DNA of 64,000 bases from Bactericera cockerelli (taxonomy: Eukaryota; Arthropoda; Insecta; Hemiptera; Triozidae), in the NCBI GenBank assembly GCA_024516035.1, contig CM044964.1, positions 11,387,914 through 11,451,913 on the forward strand. The letters run 5' to 3'. The notes beneath the pieces are model-generated. The model did no database searches. It was given only the letters and a program-made list of their open reading frames with translations, and was not told the DNA's origin. The position numbers and the translations under genes are program-made. Below, piece after piece: positions 28,590 through 40,400 of this stretch (positions are counted from its first letter, which is position 1; the number at the start of each line of letters is the position of its first letter).

Positions 28590-30490
28590 AATGAATCATG
28601 AAGAAAGGTTTCACTTAGAGCCCCCGGGGAGACAATTTAGCTGTGGTATCTGATGACAACAATTTTGCTACACTTGTACTGTACAAGTGTACATGTACAG
28701 TGTTTCAGATACATTAAAATTTAATACAATGCTCTTGAAGTGTATGTCCTACAACACCTTTTTTCCTAAAACCTTTTTGCAAAACAAACTGAAGATTGAA
28801 GTACGTCTAGCTTTCTGACCTAGGTATTTAGTTTTTTTTTTACCTCCATACAAGATACAGGCCATACAAAGCTTGGGACCCTGTACGTGTAATACAAATA
28901 TTTTTATGATCAAGTTGTAAAAAAAAAAAAAAAAAAATGAATTGAGCAATCATTGTTGAACTAAACAGCACAAGACTTGAGAAATATCTTTATATTATTA
29001 TTTCAATATTGAAATACTAGAAGTTGTTTCCCAATGTCCAAGATATCAGAAAGATTTTTTTCTAAGTGGAATGCACGCTTGTTCTGAATTTATATGGTAG
29101 CAATTTCAATACATAGATATTTTAAACCCATCTTGAATTTTACAGTGGAACGTTACTTAACAGCACTGTTAATATATTTCTAAATTTAATATATTTCTAA
29201 ATATTCGAAGACTCTAACTAAGCCAAGGGGGTAAAAAATGATTTTTTTATTAATCTTATAATTAAATAATTTTTAAATAATAAAATGATTTGTACACATG
29301 AGCAAGAATAAATGGAATAAATTCTACGTTTGTATATACCTTAAAAACCTAAACATATACCACAGAATATAATAATATCCAAATATATGCAAATGACTTG
29401 ATAGTTAAAGCGGTACCAAAAAAAAAGAATAAATGTCATAATTTTAGTACAAAACTTTCTGTCATCATGCTCTCCTTTAAATTTGCCTTTTCCCAAATTT
29501 ACTTGGGGTTGGCATAGGTCCTGTTCCTCATAGCTGAAGAAAAGGTTTTTGCTTTTTATTAGAAGTTTTATCACACCTCTAATGTCACTTGTTGCCAAAT
29601 TAGAAGTTTTTGCTTCCAATATCACACTTCTAATGTCACTTGTTGCCAAATTAGAAGATTTTGCTTTCCAATATCACACTTCTAATGTCACTAGTTGCCA
29701 AGGTAGGTAGATAAATATATAGTATAAATTTATATATCTGCAATTGAAAAATTTTACATACTCTATGGGGTTTGTAGCTTTCTTCAGATTTCAAACAAAA
29801 CAAAGCCATGATAACCAAGTACAATCTGACACCCCCTGAGAGAGGAAATCCTAGATCAAAATAAAATAATAATTGTTTTTATTTAGCTTGCAAAATTTAC
29901 AACTTGGAAACAAAATTAAACACACTTGAATTTTTCTTAGTGCACAGTTTTAAATTTTGAATATTTACATAGAGATTATTCAAAGTTAAAGGTATTTAAA
30001 AAAAAAAGGAAATTACTATCATGAAAAATATCTTTGACTGAATACTAGAAGCTCTGTACGTTTAGTTGAAGTAAATTTGCTCACTCACAGGATGTTATCT
30101 AAGAGTATGCAAATCTAAGATATTATACGTGAAGTTGGTAAACAAGAGTGGGTACTTAAGTCAATGAAAATGAATAAGTGACTGGAATCAATAGTCGGAT
30201 ATGCCATATTATAAATGAAAACAAGAGATAAAAGAACAATATTTAAGGGGAGAGAGTAGATTGTCGAAGGTGGAGCTGAAAATTATGCAGAAGGTTAATT
30301 CAGGGTCCAGAAACTCTGGTTCCAACACCATGGACTCAGGAAAAAAAGATTCTAGGAAATGTTGCACTCCATGAAACCTAACAAGCTCGACTAGCTGGAT
30401 GATTCAAAATTGTTATATAATAATGAGAGAAAAAAACCATTGAATTCAAAAGTTAAGAGCAACAGGAACATTTGAGACATTGTATTTTGG
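28590..30490. other. AT-rich unassigned DNA with a 50-bp triplicate
   Basis: No gene found. A perfect palindrome ACACTTGTAC-T-GTACAAGTGT spans 28,670-28,690. A-run at 28,919-28,937. A 50-51-bp repeat (TTAGAAG...CACTTCTAATGTCACTTG then TTGCCAAA) occurs three times at 29,558-29,702. The rest carries no recognised element. Confidence 0.4.
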
Positions 30491-30494
30491 TAAA

Positions 30495-30648
30495 AAGTTA
30501 AGTATATTACCACATTTGTGTTGTCACAACAATGATGTCACACTTCCTCAAACTTGCCTTACTAAATAATTGTGATACTTGGGACTCAAACTACCCACCT
30601 CCAGTTCACAAGATGGCCATCTTAATGATCAAGCTACTGAGGTTGGTT
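30495..30648 (-). mobile_element. S2 SINE, diverged
   Basis: CCACATTTGTGTTGTCACAA, GGGACTCAAACTACCCACCT and CTTAATGATCAAGCTACTGA. Confidence 0.7.
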
Positions 30649-30681
30649 GTTTTTTATTTAAGTAGTATGAAATATACAACT

Positions 30682-30825
30682 GATGACACTAGCTTGATCA
30701 ATTAGGCGGCAGACTTGTAACCTGGAGGTTGGTGTTTCAAGTCCCAAGCTCAGCAAAGATTTAGTAAAGTGAATTTGAGTAGTCATGACATCAAAAAAGT
30801 TATTAATACAAAAAATATGACCACT
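30682..30825 (+). mobile_element. S2 SINE, diverged
   Basis: ACTAGCTTGATCAATTAGGC, GGCAGACTTGTAACCTGGAG, AGATTTAGTAAAGTGAATTT. Inverted relative to the copy 34 bases to its left. Confidence 0.75.
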
Positions 30826-30829
30826 GTTA

Positions 30830-31868
30830 AGACCTAGATGTATACATATCAAGTGCTCATGGTTTAAACTATGAAAATTTATTGACCCACTTCAGTGTAT
30901 AGGTGCCTTAGCTCACAGAATTCTCACACCATATTGATAAGGACCAAGGTCAACTTATGCTAATTGGATGATTATCGTTACAGCTAGGAGATGATTATAG
31001 TTACAGCTGGGGCAATATCTTATCTAATTTAATTCTTACTGCCTCCAGAGTTGCATAGATAATTACTTTTGTGTAAATAACCAATAGATAAAAACATAGT
31101 GCATAGTAGGTAAATATTTACACCTGTCTACCAATGATGAAATCTTGTTTTTAAAGTATGTAAAAGGAATTGACTTGATCCACAATTGACTTGACGGTAC
31201 AATATTCATCTACTTACTGTCCAGTGTTCAAGTTTCACTCTTTCTGAGTGGTGAGTTCACTGAACTTCAATTCAGAGTTCAAGTTTGGGTTGGATCTGAG
31301 TTCAAGTTCTGGTTAGGTCACCATAATTTACATAAATTAGTAATGGAAAATTAGCATGTGTGACATACTCTTCTGTTTAACATAGTTAAATTCTTTCTCT
31401 TAATTCTTGTCTAGTACTCCTGTTGGTTGATGTGTCTGAGGCCAGAGATACCTTTAAAAAAGTAACAACTTCACACCAAACACTATGATTGTGAATGTGT
31501 CAAAGTAAAATAATTTAGAGAAAAATACTCAGCATAAAATCAGCAACACTCAACTAGTTGGAATCACTTGGAGTGAGTAGTGACTAAAGAAAAAAATCCA
31601 GGTATTTGTCTTTACTGAACAGTTTCAGCAATTAAATAATGGACTTGTAATTACTTACTTCCTGAGTTCTTGTCAGTAATTCAAAACTTCAGTAATGTCT
31701 GATTCAGGAATCAGTACATAAACAGAGGTAGCACAGTACCCATGTTTTGCACTGTAACTCATGAGACTGACTGACTGTCTAATAAATGTACACTTTCTTT
31801 GTTACTTATATTTTAAAATACCTACACATTGTAATACTGAGCTGATGTTGAAATTTACAGTCCAAAAA
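30830..31868. other. Unassigned AT-rich DNA
   Basis: No gene or repeat recognised apart from short GAGTTCAAGTT duplications near 31,210-31,310. Confidence 0.3.
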
Positions 31869-31871
31869 GTC

Positions 31872-32073
31872 AATAATAATATTGTTTTAGATACCAATAC
31901 TGCCTGATTAGGACTAATGAGTCTCATAATTCCAGCAGTAAGTCCAATACATATTATTATGTGTGGTCAAAATTCCAAATGAGAGGATAACTTGTCATGT
32001 CCCAGCTAAGTTTTGAACCCGCAACCTCTGTATTACCAGACAAACATGTTGACAATTGAGCCACCAGGACAGA
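31872..32073 (-). mobile_element. S1 tRNA-type SINE
   Basis: Full minus copy: AATAATAAT tail, CTGCCTGATTAGGACTAATG, GATAACTTGTCATGTCCCAG, TTGAACCCGCAACCTCTGTA and TTGAGCCACCAGGACAG. Confidence 0.88.
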
Positions 32074-33470
32074 CTATACTGCCTTGTTTTCTGTAAGTCC
32101 AAAATAAATCTTTAAATAATCTGTAGCTACTGGCTACTGCCATTGTACTAGTTCAATTTGTTCCTGTTCTTGTGCTTCTTCAATAAAAAAGCTGTTGTAA
32201 GTTAAGTTCCCACAAGAGTACTGACAAAAGTAAAGAAAGTTTGATCAATCACTTGGTAGGTGAATCTGTCTTTTCAAAGCCCAACCTAGGCTGGGTGAGA
32301 ATAAACCAGATAGTATGGTTTGTGAGTTGCAAGCAAACAAATTATCTTGAATGTTATGATGAAGAAGATATTGAGCAATAAAGTGAGGTCTAGGTATCTA
32401 CCTACTTCGTTCTCTAGGAGTAATAAGGACAACTACCTTCTCCTTCATGGGCTGAAATAAGAAGGGAACTAACAGACGAGGTACTAAATAGTAATTTACA
32501 GAGGCCAGTTTGAAATTAAAAAGTACATAACTCACCCATTGTGAAATCCAACAAATGTAGTCCTGTCCTAAGGGTAAAGACTGCTAGCTGTTTTCTAGAA
32601 AAACACTCTTTTCTAATCTTAACTTGATTAGAAAATTGGGGAGTATCACAAGTCTGGAGAACAAAATATAAAAATAGATTTGGTAATTTTCTTTCATGAA
32701 AAGTCACCACAGTACTGTCACAGGTAATAAAACAAATGATAAACTAGCCAATTCATACAGAAATCTATTTAAACTAAAACCGGTCACTTAAAAACTGATT
32801 AAAGTCGATGATCGGCAAAAGAACTTCATGTAAAAACTATCACACGGTCGATTTGCATTCGCGATTGCAAAAAATAATAATCTGAACTTTGAAAATTGAG
32901 AAAAATCCTCAGAAAAACATGGAGAGATTGGGACAAATTTGTCCGCTGAGAGCAGCACTGTACGGAAGTCAAGGAGGTTCAAACAAGAAGAATGAAATAA
33001 CTTTGTAACGCACATTGCATAATTAAAATATTTTTAGGTGCTATCACAACAGTAACTGAGAAAATGGAAGGCTTTTAATTTATTTTGGGTCATTGGTCAA
33101 GGTATTTCAATAACTTGAGTTGTTGAAATGTGTACCTAATTAATTTACTTAATAATTTTAGTGCTTTTAAATAGTGGTAGTGCTTTAAAGACTTTAAAAG
33201 ACAAGTATTCTCATTATGCCAAGAGTTCAACAAAGCACCTCTTTATTTTTTTCAACAAAATAATGTACGATTTTACTGAGATAATTGAAAAGTCATAAAA
33301 AGAGGAATGATCAAAAATAAAATGACACAAAAGAAGATATTGACAATAATAATAATTAGAAGAAAACAAGAACAAAGCATAATACTGTTGCCATAATGGG
33401 ACTATGATGATTCAATCACACATGCATGCCAGGCACGGTATATAGAAGGATCAGGGAAAGACATGAAACC
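32074..33470. other. Unassigned AT-rich DNA
   Basis: A core-like CAACCTAGGCTGGGTGAGAA occurs at 32,282-32,302, perhaps a SINE scrap. Minus-strand open frames at 32,516-32,710 and 32,788-33,015 have no motif and no splice-consistent partner. I do not call a gene. Confidence 0.35.
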
Positions 33471-33471
33471 C

Positions 33472-33538
33472 CTACTCAGGCTGGGTGAGGTTAATATGTT
33501 TAGCTGGTATGATTCCCAGCGAACGTTTTTTTTTTTTC
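33472..33538 (+). mobile_element. SINE core fragment
   Basis: CTCAGGCTGGGTGAGGTTAA, TAGCTGGTATGATTCCCAGC then a T-run. Only the S6-type core is present. Confidence 0.65.
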
Positions 33539-33539
33539 A

Positions 33540-34300
33540 CTGTGTACCTCAGTGCCTTCTAGTTACCATCTCAAATTTGTCAAATCAGCTACTCAATTGT
33601 ACTCAACGGATGCACCCAAGTAATGCCCGAGGCACGGCCCTATATTTATTTTCCTAACCCTACTCTTCACAATGAGCATTGCCGTATGTCGTTTGGGCCT
33701 GAAATCGGCGCCACCGGTACTCAACATTCCGCATATACCTCCTGATAGTCCTGATCCTCCTATAGTCTGCTCAGTACGAGTAATTTGTAATTTATTTGCA
33801 TTAATAATTGTAAATAATAGGTAACATAATTATATTTAATGCGACTACCCCACACTAAGGGGATGCAGTCCTCTTGTTTTGTGGGTAGTGTCCATTACAA
33901 TAAATCTCCATTAAGATTTTCGTGTACTGATTGTACTGAACCGCCAAGATTTCCATTGTTTTATCTTCGAGATAAAATCTTCTGCACTAGGGAACAATGA
34001 GTGAGAACTCTCGGATCGAGATGATATTTAGCGCTTAGAATAGAAAGGAGGATGGCAAACACCATTTTGCACCCAATAATAAAATTGAATGGGTGAGTAG
34101 AAGAACATGCTATTTCAAAAATTGACTTTTCAGGAGAGCAATAACACTACATTACTATGCTGTAGAACTGTAAATGCTATAGGTTTCCTCTAAAAAAAAA
34201 TTTTTTTCCAAAGTTGTAGGGCAATGTAGGGGTCTTTCTCCTTCATATTCAACGAGATGATAGAAAAGAGTACATTGCATATTATTCTGCCATTTTTCCC
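33540..34300. other. Unassigned DNA
   Basis: The segment GCCCGAGGCACGGCCCTATA...CCTAACCCTACTCT at 33,625-33,665 recurs inverted at 36,870-36,945 (AGAGTAGGGTTAGGAAAAAT...AGGGCCCTGCCTCG), an unclassified repeat. Nothing else recognised. Confidence 0.35.
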
Positions 34301-34975
34301 AACCCTGCCGTATCAGAATACCCTAAGGTGTTTTTCTATGCGCTGATGGGTATGATTTTTTTGAATTTTTTCGTCATGTGTGCAATTGTGCTGTATTTCT
34401 CCTAACACTGCGTATACCCAAAGGTGTTTTTCTATGCGCTGATGGGTATGATTTTTTTGAATTTTTTCGTCATGTGTGCAATTGTCCTGTATTTTTCCTA
34501 ACCCTGCTATACTCAAAGGTGTTTTTCTATGCGCTGATAGTATGATTTTTTTGAATTTTTTCGTCATTTGGCAATTGTCCTGTATTTTTCCTAATTCTGC
34601 CGTATCAGTACACCCAAAAGTGTTTTTCCCATCAGAAAGTTTTACTAGACCTAAGTTTTATTTTATATTAGAATAAGATAGGGAAATTGTGAAAAATAGG
34701 TAGTTCCCGTTAATTAATTTAAAATTTAAAAATAAAATTTAAAAAAATTCTATGCGCTAATGGGTAAATTTTTTTTTTGAATTTTTTTCGTCATATACGC
34801 AACCGTCCTGTATTTTCCTAACCCTGCGTATACCCAAAGGTTTTGTGCACTAATGGGTATGTTTATTTTTAAAATTTTCGTCATGTTGCAATTGTCGTGT
34901 ATTTTTTCCTAATAACCCTGCCGTATCAGTATACCCAAACGTGTTTTTTCTATGCGCTAATGGGTATAATATATA
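34300..34975 (+). repeat. ~96-bp satellite, about 7 copies
   Basis: The unit carries CCCAAAGGTGTTTTTCTATG, CGCTGATGGGTATG, TTTTTTCGTCATGTGTGCAA, TTGTCCTGTATTTTTCCTAA and CCCTGCCGTATCAG. The first unit starts are near 34,325, 34,421, 34,516 and 34,616; later units (34,750-34,975) are more diverged. A stray piece lies at 44,203-44,272. Open frames across it are repeat artefacts. Confidence 0.88.
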
Positions 34976-34985
34976 TTATATATAT

Positions 34986-35248
34986 TTTTTTTTTTTTTTT
35001 AAGTGGGGTTTAACGTCGCTTTCAACTGCCATGGTCATATCACGACGGGGTTTTACCCTCCATTCGCAGAAACTCACAAACCTGCTACTCACATTGACCT
35101 CACCCAGCCTGAGTGGGGCCGGGAAAAGCCCACGTCACGAGAATTAGAATTTGAATGGTCACCCATCCAATCTTAACCTCGCTGATGTCGCTTAACTTCG
35201 GTGTTCTGAAGGAACCGGTGTATTCAACATGCCATCGACGCTGGCTTT
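34986..35248 (-). mobile_element. S5 SINE inside the satellite
   Basis: Same order as the copy at 27,285: poly-T, AAGTGGGGTTTAACGTCGCT, CAGCCTGAGTGGGGCCGGG, GGTCACCCATCCAA, CGCTTAACTTCGGTG and GCCATCGACGCTGGC. Compared with the 27,285 copy it lacks several single bases, for example in ACGGGGTTTTACC. Confidence 0.9.
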
Positions 35249-35266
35249 TTTTTTTTTTTTTTTTTA

Positions 35267-35400
35267 ATTTTCGTCCTGTATTTTTCCTAACCCTGCGTAT
35301 ACCCAAAGGTTTTTGTGCACTAATGGGTATGTTTTATTTTTAAGATTTTTTGCCATGTGTGGAATCGTCCTGCCTCGGAACTCACTTCGGTAAGACGATT
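35267..35400 (+). repeat. 96-bp satellite, right flank of the SINE
   Basis: AATTTTCGTCCTGTATTTTT, CCTAACCCTGCGTATACCCA, GCACTAATGGGTATG and GTGGAATCGTCCTGCC continue the satellite beyond the inserted SINE. Confidence 0.85.
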
Positions 35401-36040
35401 GCGCCCGGATCAGAAGAGTTATGTATAACTGTATATTATGTATTTATATTTTAAATGATAACTCAGGTACCTACTCAATACCATTGTGATAGGCACTCAG
35501 TAAGCTACTCAATATTCCGATACCTACTCAACCAGTCCAAACTGTGACTCATCTCACAGCTCTTTCACTCGAACAAATTGCAGACCGATTGAGTCACTCC
35601 ACTCCTCAGTCTAATTTTCATCCTTCAATTGTGCACAAAATTCTCTAATTACGTTAATTTGCTGGTGTTTTTTTTAATTATTTTTTTTATCGATTAAATG
35701 AAATTGAAAATTTAACGTGACTAAATAAGAATTTTTTTGTAATTATTTTTTGGGAAATTTTTTTTTTGGACACTCAACAAGATATTGTTATCGAGGAGAT
35801 CCAAGGGAGTTAAATTTTGAATCCTACCACGTTGAAGTTTAAATATTAGGTACCTACTTGAGGGAATGATAACTTGGGTTTTCCCTTTGCTTGTTTTTAG
35901 CATTTACAAATTTTTATTTTAGCATCTTAGTTTTTAGCATCATACTAATAATATTACTAATTCTATTTTCCTTTCTCAATCACCACATGATTTGAAAAAA
36001 AAAGTTCTAAAGTAAGTAATAGATTTTTTTTTTCTTTGCG
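35401..36040. other. Unassigned AT-rich DNA
   Basis: Short reiterations of GATACCTACTCAA-like words at 35,468-35,525. No gene. Confidence 0.3.
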
Positions 36041-36042
36041 TT

Positions 36043-36320
36043 ATTAGGGGTGTCACAATTTTAGTGGTTAGCGCAGAATGAAAAATAAAACAAAAAAAGA
36101 TTATTATTATTTGACCATTAATATACCATATCTTGTTTTGGACCATAAATCTGCCACTGGTCCTACCACAGTAAGCAGTTACTCATTTTTCCTCAAGAGG
36201 TAGAGTGTACCTGAACCCCAAGAACAGAGCGGAAAAAACCTGCCCTGCTGGAGATCGAACCCATGTCACCAAGCGTGCAATCCGGTGCACCAACTCACTT
36301 AGCCACGGTGACTACTAGAG
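36043..36320 (-). mobile_element. S3 tRNA-type SINE
   Basis: GTGTCACAATTTTAGTGGTT, TAAATCTGCCACTGGTCCTA, ACTCATTTTTCCTCAAGAGG, GGAGATCGAACCCATGTCAC and CACTTAGCCACGGTGACTAC (+ strand). A poly-A/ATT insertion enlarges the tail. Confidence 0.82.
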
Positions 36321-36474
36321 TAGTATGTTTTTTTTTAAGATCCCCAAGAACCAAGTAAGGGGGAAAACCAAATTCAATCAAACACAATACTTCCGATTTC
36401 AATTAGAAATTTTATCGGAAGTAAAATTATTACCATCCCTATGAATCTGGACAAAAAACCAATGCTGACGGTTA

Positions 36475-36670
36475 GACAGAGATTCCGAGTTTGATTCCCG
36501 TTGGGAAGACTTTTCGAAGAAAATTCGTTCCCCCAAACCCCGTGAGGCTATCATTTCCGGACCTAGCCAGGTGGGTGAGGTTAATGTGTGAGGGGTACAA
36601 TCAGCGAATGGAGGGTAAACCCCCCTTGTTTTCTATCTATCTCATCGGGGACGTTAAAACCAAATAAATC
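36475..36670 (+). mobile_element. S6 SINE, damaged
   Basis: GAGTTTGATTCCCGTTGGGA, AGACTTTTCGAAGAAAATTC, GTGGGTGAGGTTAATGTGTG, AGCGAATGGAGGGTAAAC and GGGGACGTTAAAACCAAATA match the full copy at 43,793 with single-base losses. Confidence 0.75.
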
Positions 36671-36674
36671 AACG

Positions 36675-37400
36675 GGTCACAATACATCAATTGGTAGAAT
36701 TTAAAATTGTATGGTTTTTCACTGAACAAGAGTCAGATAATAATATTTTATTCTGAACGCAACTTAAAATCTAAATTTTTTTTTTTTTAAGAAGAAAAAA
36801 AAAAGAAATAAAAAGTCGGGACAAAATATTTGGATCGGGTTTAACTACCCTATTGCGTCCCAGCCGCAGTTACGCAATGCCTCGGGTCCGGCTGTAGAGT
36901 AGGGTTAGGAAAAATTCATACATATTAGGGCCCTGCCTCGACCGCAACCAAATACAGACCGATGATGAAAAGCAGCTTAATCTCGGACTGTTTTCATTTT
37001 TGGTTATCACTTCGTGATACACAACTACTCAAACTCGCTTTACTAAATTACGCGAACCGGACTTGAACCACCGACCCACCTCCAAATTACAAGCCCGCTG
37101 CTTAACCTCAAGCTACTTATCTCGGACTGGTGATACATTGAGGGCGAATATCGCAGAAAAAAAAATTAAACCTCACTCATTACTCATTGCATGAATAAAA
37201 AATATAATTATTCCCTCTACAGATGGAGAACAAACGATTCTTATCTGTCATTTTCAATAATAATTCTCATTACTCATCGGAAATTCCAAACACCTTTTCC
37301 CACGCATTTTTTTTTTTTTCTTTTTTTCTTAACACAACGTAAAACCTAACCTACTCTTATTTCAAATAAAACACTTCATCTATTTGTTTTACTAATAGAT
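36675..37400. other. Unassigned DNA with a damaged S2 SINE
   Basis: 37,005-37,130 is a minus S2 copy (ACAACTACTCAAACTCGCTT, GGACTTGAACCACCGACC) with many single-base deletions. The rest is unrecognised. Confidence 0.45.
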
Positions 37401-40400
37401 TTTACGGGGATAAAAATTTTTTAAACCTATTGGGAAAAATTGATATAGATCTTTGGGTTCTACAATTTGGGGATTTTAAACCTCCTCCATAATTTTTTTG
37501 TGGGTTTTGAGTGTGGTTGTATGTGTGGCTAAACAAAATAGTTTTTTTTACAAAAAAAAGAAGAAATAAGATGGAATAAGTAAAAAATTTTTGAATTCGA
37601 ACTTTTTTGTCTCTGAAAAACTTCTCAAAATGGGGCACTTTTGAAATTTCGAAATGAAAAAAAATAAAAAAAAACCATTTACTCCTATCAATTCTTATCA
37701 AGGAAGAAAAGGGAAAAATACCTCACTTCAAGTTTAAAATTTTTTTGGGATATGACCAGCATTTAAAGGGGGCGTTAAAAAAAAACCCAGATTTTTTAAA
37801 AAAAAAAACTAAAAAATATTATTATTACGATGAAAACCCCCTTTTTTAAAAGGACATAAAAATGGGATCACAAAAAAGTAATTATAAAAAATAAAAAAAA
37901 AAAAACTTAGAACAATTAAAAAAGAAAAAAAAAGATAAACCAACCAATAATAAAATTACAGATGCCCTAACTAAAGGGCGGGGTTATTCCTCTGGCAATC
38001 TTTTCCCCCCAACACTTAAACTTATTTCCAGATATTAGGGACCTGTAAAACAAATATATGTAAAAATTGTACATAAGTACTTAATAATAACTATGTAGTA
38101 AAAAGTACAATGTATTGTTTTTAAATCCACGCGAAACCGGGACTTAACCACCGACCCCATGTTCAACCGGCGCCTTTTCTCATGTACGGATCGGGGGCCG
38201 CCATTTTAGAAATTTTTTTAAAATTGGGGGGAAAAAAATTAATAGCCTTCTTAAAATCTTCCCTAAGCGTTGGTTTTTCCCTTTTCAATAACCGGTTAGC
38301 AACGAGGAAGGAATTTTTTTTTAATTCCGCCCTAGGTCTTTTTTAATACCAAAATTTTTACACTAGTAGTAGGACCCCTTAGGAGTATCGGGAACGACTT
38401 CGGTGAACCCACCGTAGGGTCAAACGTTAAATGTTTACGATTAGCCAACCTTGAGATAAAGTCTTGAAAAAATAAATTTCCCCAACTTTCCCCGTTCCCC
38501 CGGTTACAAAAAAAACCTACTCGATAGGAAAACAGTCCCCGCCGGGGTATTAGGAAATAGATTCCCAGACTCAGCCCCGGGTTTAATTTTGTCCATTTGG
38601 GCAGGGTTTCCCCGGGGTTCTTCAACCCGGGGGCGAAATTTTGCCGAAATTTTTTTTTTTTGGAAGGTTTGGGTGAAAGGGTTTTAAGTCCCTAATAATC
38701 AAAAGGGGGTTTGGGGGGGAAATCTTATTTAAGAAAAAAAAAAAAAAAAAAAAAAATTGGCCCCAATTTGGGTCCACAGTAATATACCGACAAAACTCCC
38801 CCGTTTTTTTTGGGAAAAAACAGGGGGTTTTTTTTTTTGGGAGAAACTCGAATTTAGGGCCAAAGCCCAAAATTTTTTAAAAAAGGGAAACCCCAAACCG
38901 AAAAAGGGCTCCCCGATTGGGAAGGCCCGATTTGAGGGCACCGACCTTTTTCTTTTTTTTAATCTTTTAAACTTGTTAATGCCCCCCCTTTAAAATTTTT
39001 GGGCCAAAAAACCTTTTTTTAAGGGAAAATTTTCAGTTAACGGATCAAAGAAAACTCAAATAAGAAAAATTCATTTTCGCGTTCCATTTTAGTTGGAAAA
39101 CGACTATGAAGAAACCTTTTGTAATAATAAGAAAATTCAGGGTTTGTGAACCTTTTATGTGTAAAAAAACTGACTTTTAAAAGCATTTTTACATTAAAAA
39201 AAATTAGGTCTCGGCACCTTTTTATGGGAAAGAAATGTCTTATTTGAAAACCTTTTATTTTGAATTTTTTTCTCTGTCCCTTGGTTTTATTATACCAGGT
39301 TTGACTGTATTTAAAAAAGAGGGCTATAACACTCACGGGCCCCCCACTTTCAAATTTTTAAAAGTAAAAAAATGGCCATTTGGGGTTCTGGGCCCATTTG
39401 GGGCACCAAATGTCTTAAGTATTCTTTTTTTGGACACCGCGGTGAGGGTAAAAAAAAATCAGTCTGGAATTTCCAAGCGATTTTCCAGCTTCAGTAATAA
39501 ATAATGTATTTTTTCCCAACCTTGTTTTGCAAAAAAACACTCCGAAAAAAAATACCCCCCATGGTTTTAAAATTTCCCAATGTTTTGCAAAAAGCCTCCA
39601 AAAAAAAATTTTTTTTTTTTTCTGCCCCGGTTTAGAGTTTTCAGTAAAAAAACCCAAATTTTTACACTGCGACTAAAAAAAGACTTTTGAAAATTTGAAA
39701 ATTTTTTTTTGGTTTTTTAAAGCCTGATTGAGAATTAAAGCAGGCGGGGGTTTTTCCCCCCTTCGCTGGGGAACGCCCAAAAAACCCATTAACCCCACCC
39801 AGCCAGTGGGGCGGAAAAACCAATCACGGGGGTCCGAATTTAATTCCCCCAAAACCCCCGCTGGACGTTGCTTAATTCGGGCAAACGAGAACTGTGTTTT
39901 CCCTGCCTCGACGGGCGGGCTAATACACGATTTCTTCTTTTAAATAAAACCCTATAAATTTAACATATACCATAAAAACATATAACAACAACAACAAAAA
40001 AAAATACCCCTGGGGTTGGGGCATAATAAAGCCCAATGCTCAGAATTAAGAGCCCTTTTTTCTAAAATTTTTATTTTTATTTAAAAAAATAAACGTTTTT
40101 AATTATAAAACCCCCGGGGGGCAAACTGAAACAAGGGGAAACCCCTTTCACCATATTTAAGGAGGTAAAAATTTTAAAAGGGGCCCCCTCCCCCTACTGG
40201 GTCTTCCCCCCCCCCCCCCAATGGTATGATTAAAAATGGGTTTTAAAAAAGGAAAATTTAACCCCCCCAATCCCGAAACCCCCTTTTTGGGGGCCACCAG
40301 ACCCCAAAGGGAAAAGGGATAAAAAGGGAATGGTTAAAAATTTTTCCCAACCCCAAAACCCCTTTCAAATTTTCAAAGATCAAGGGGCATTGGGGGGGAA

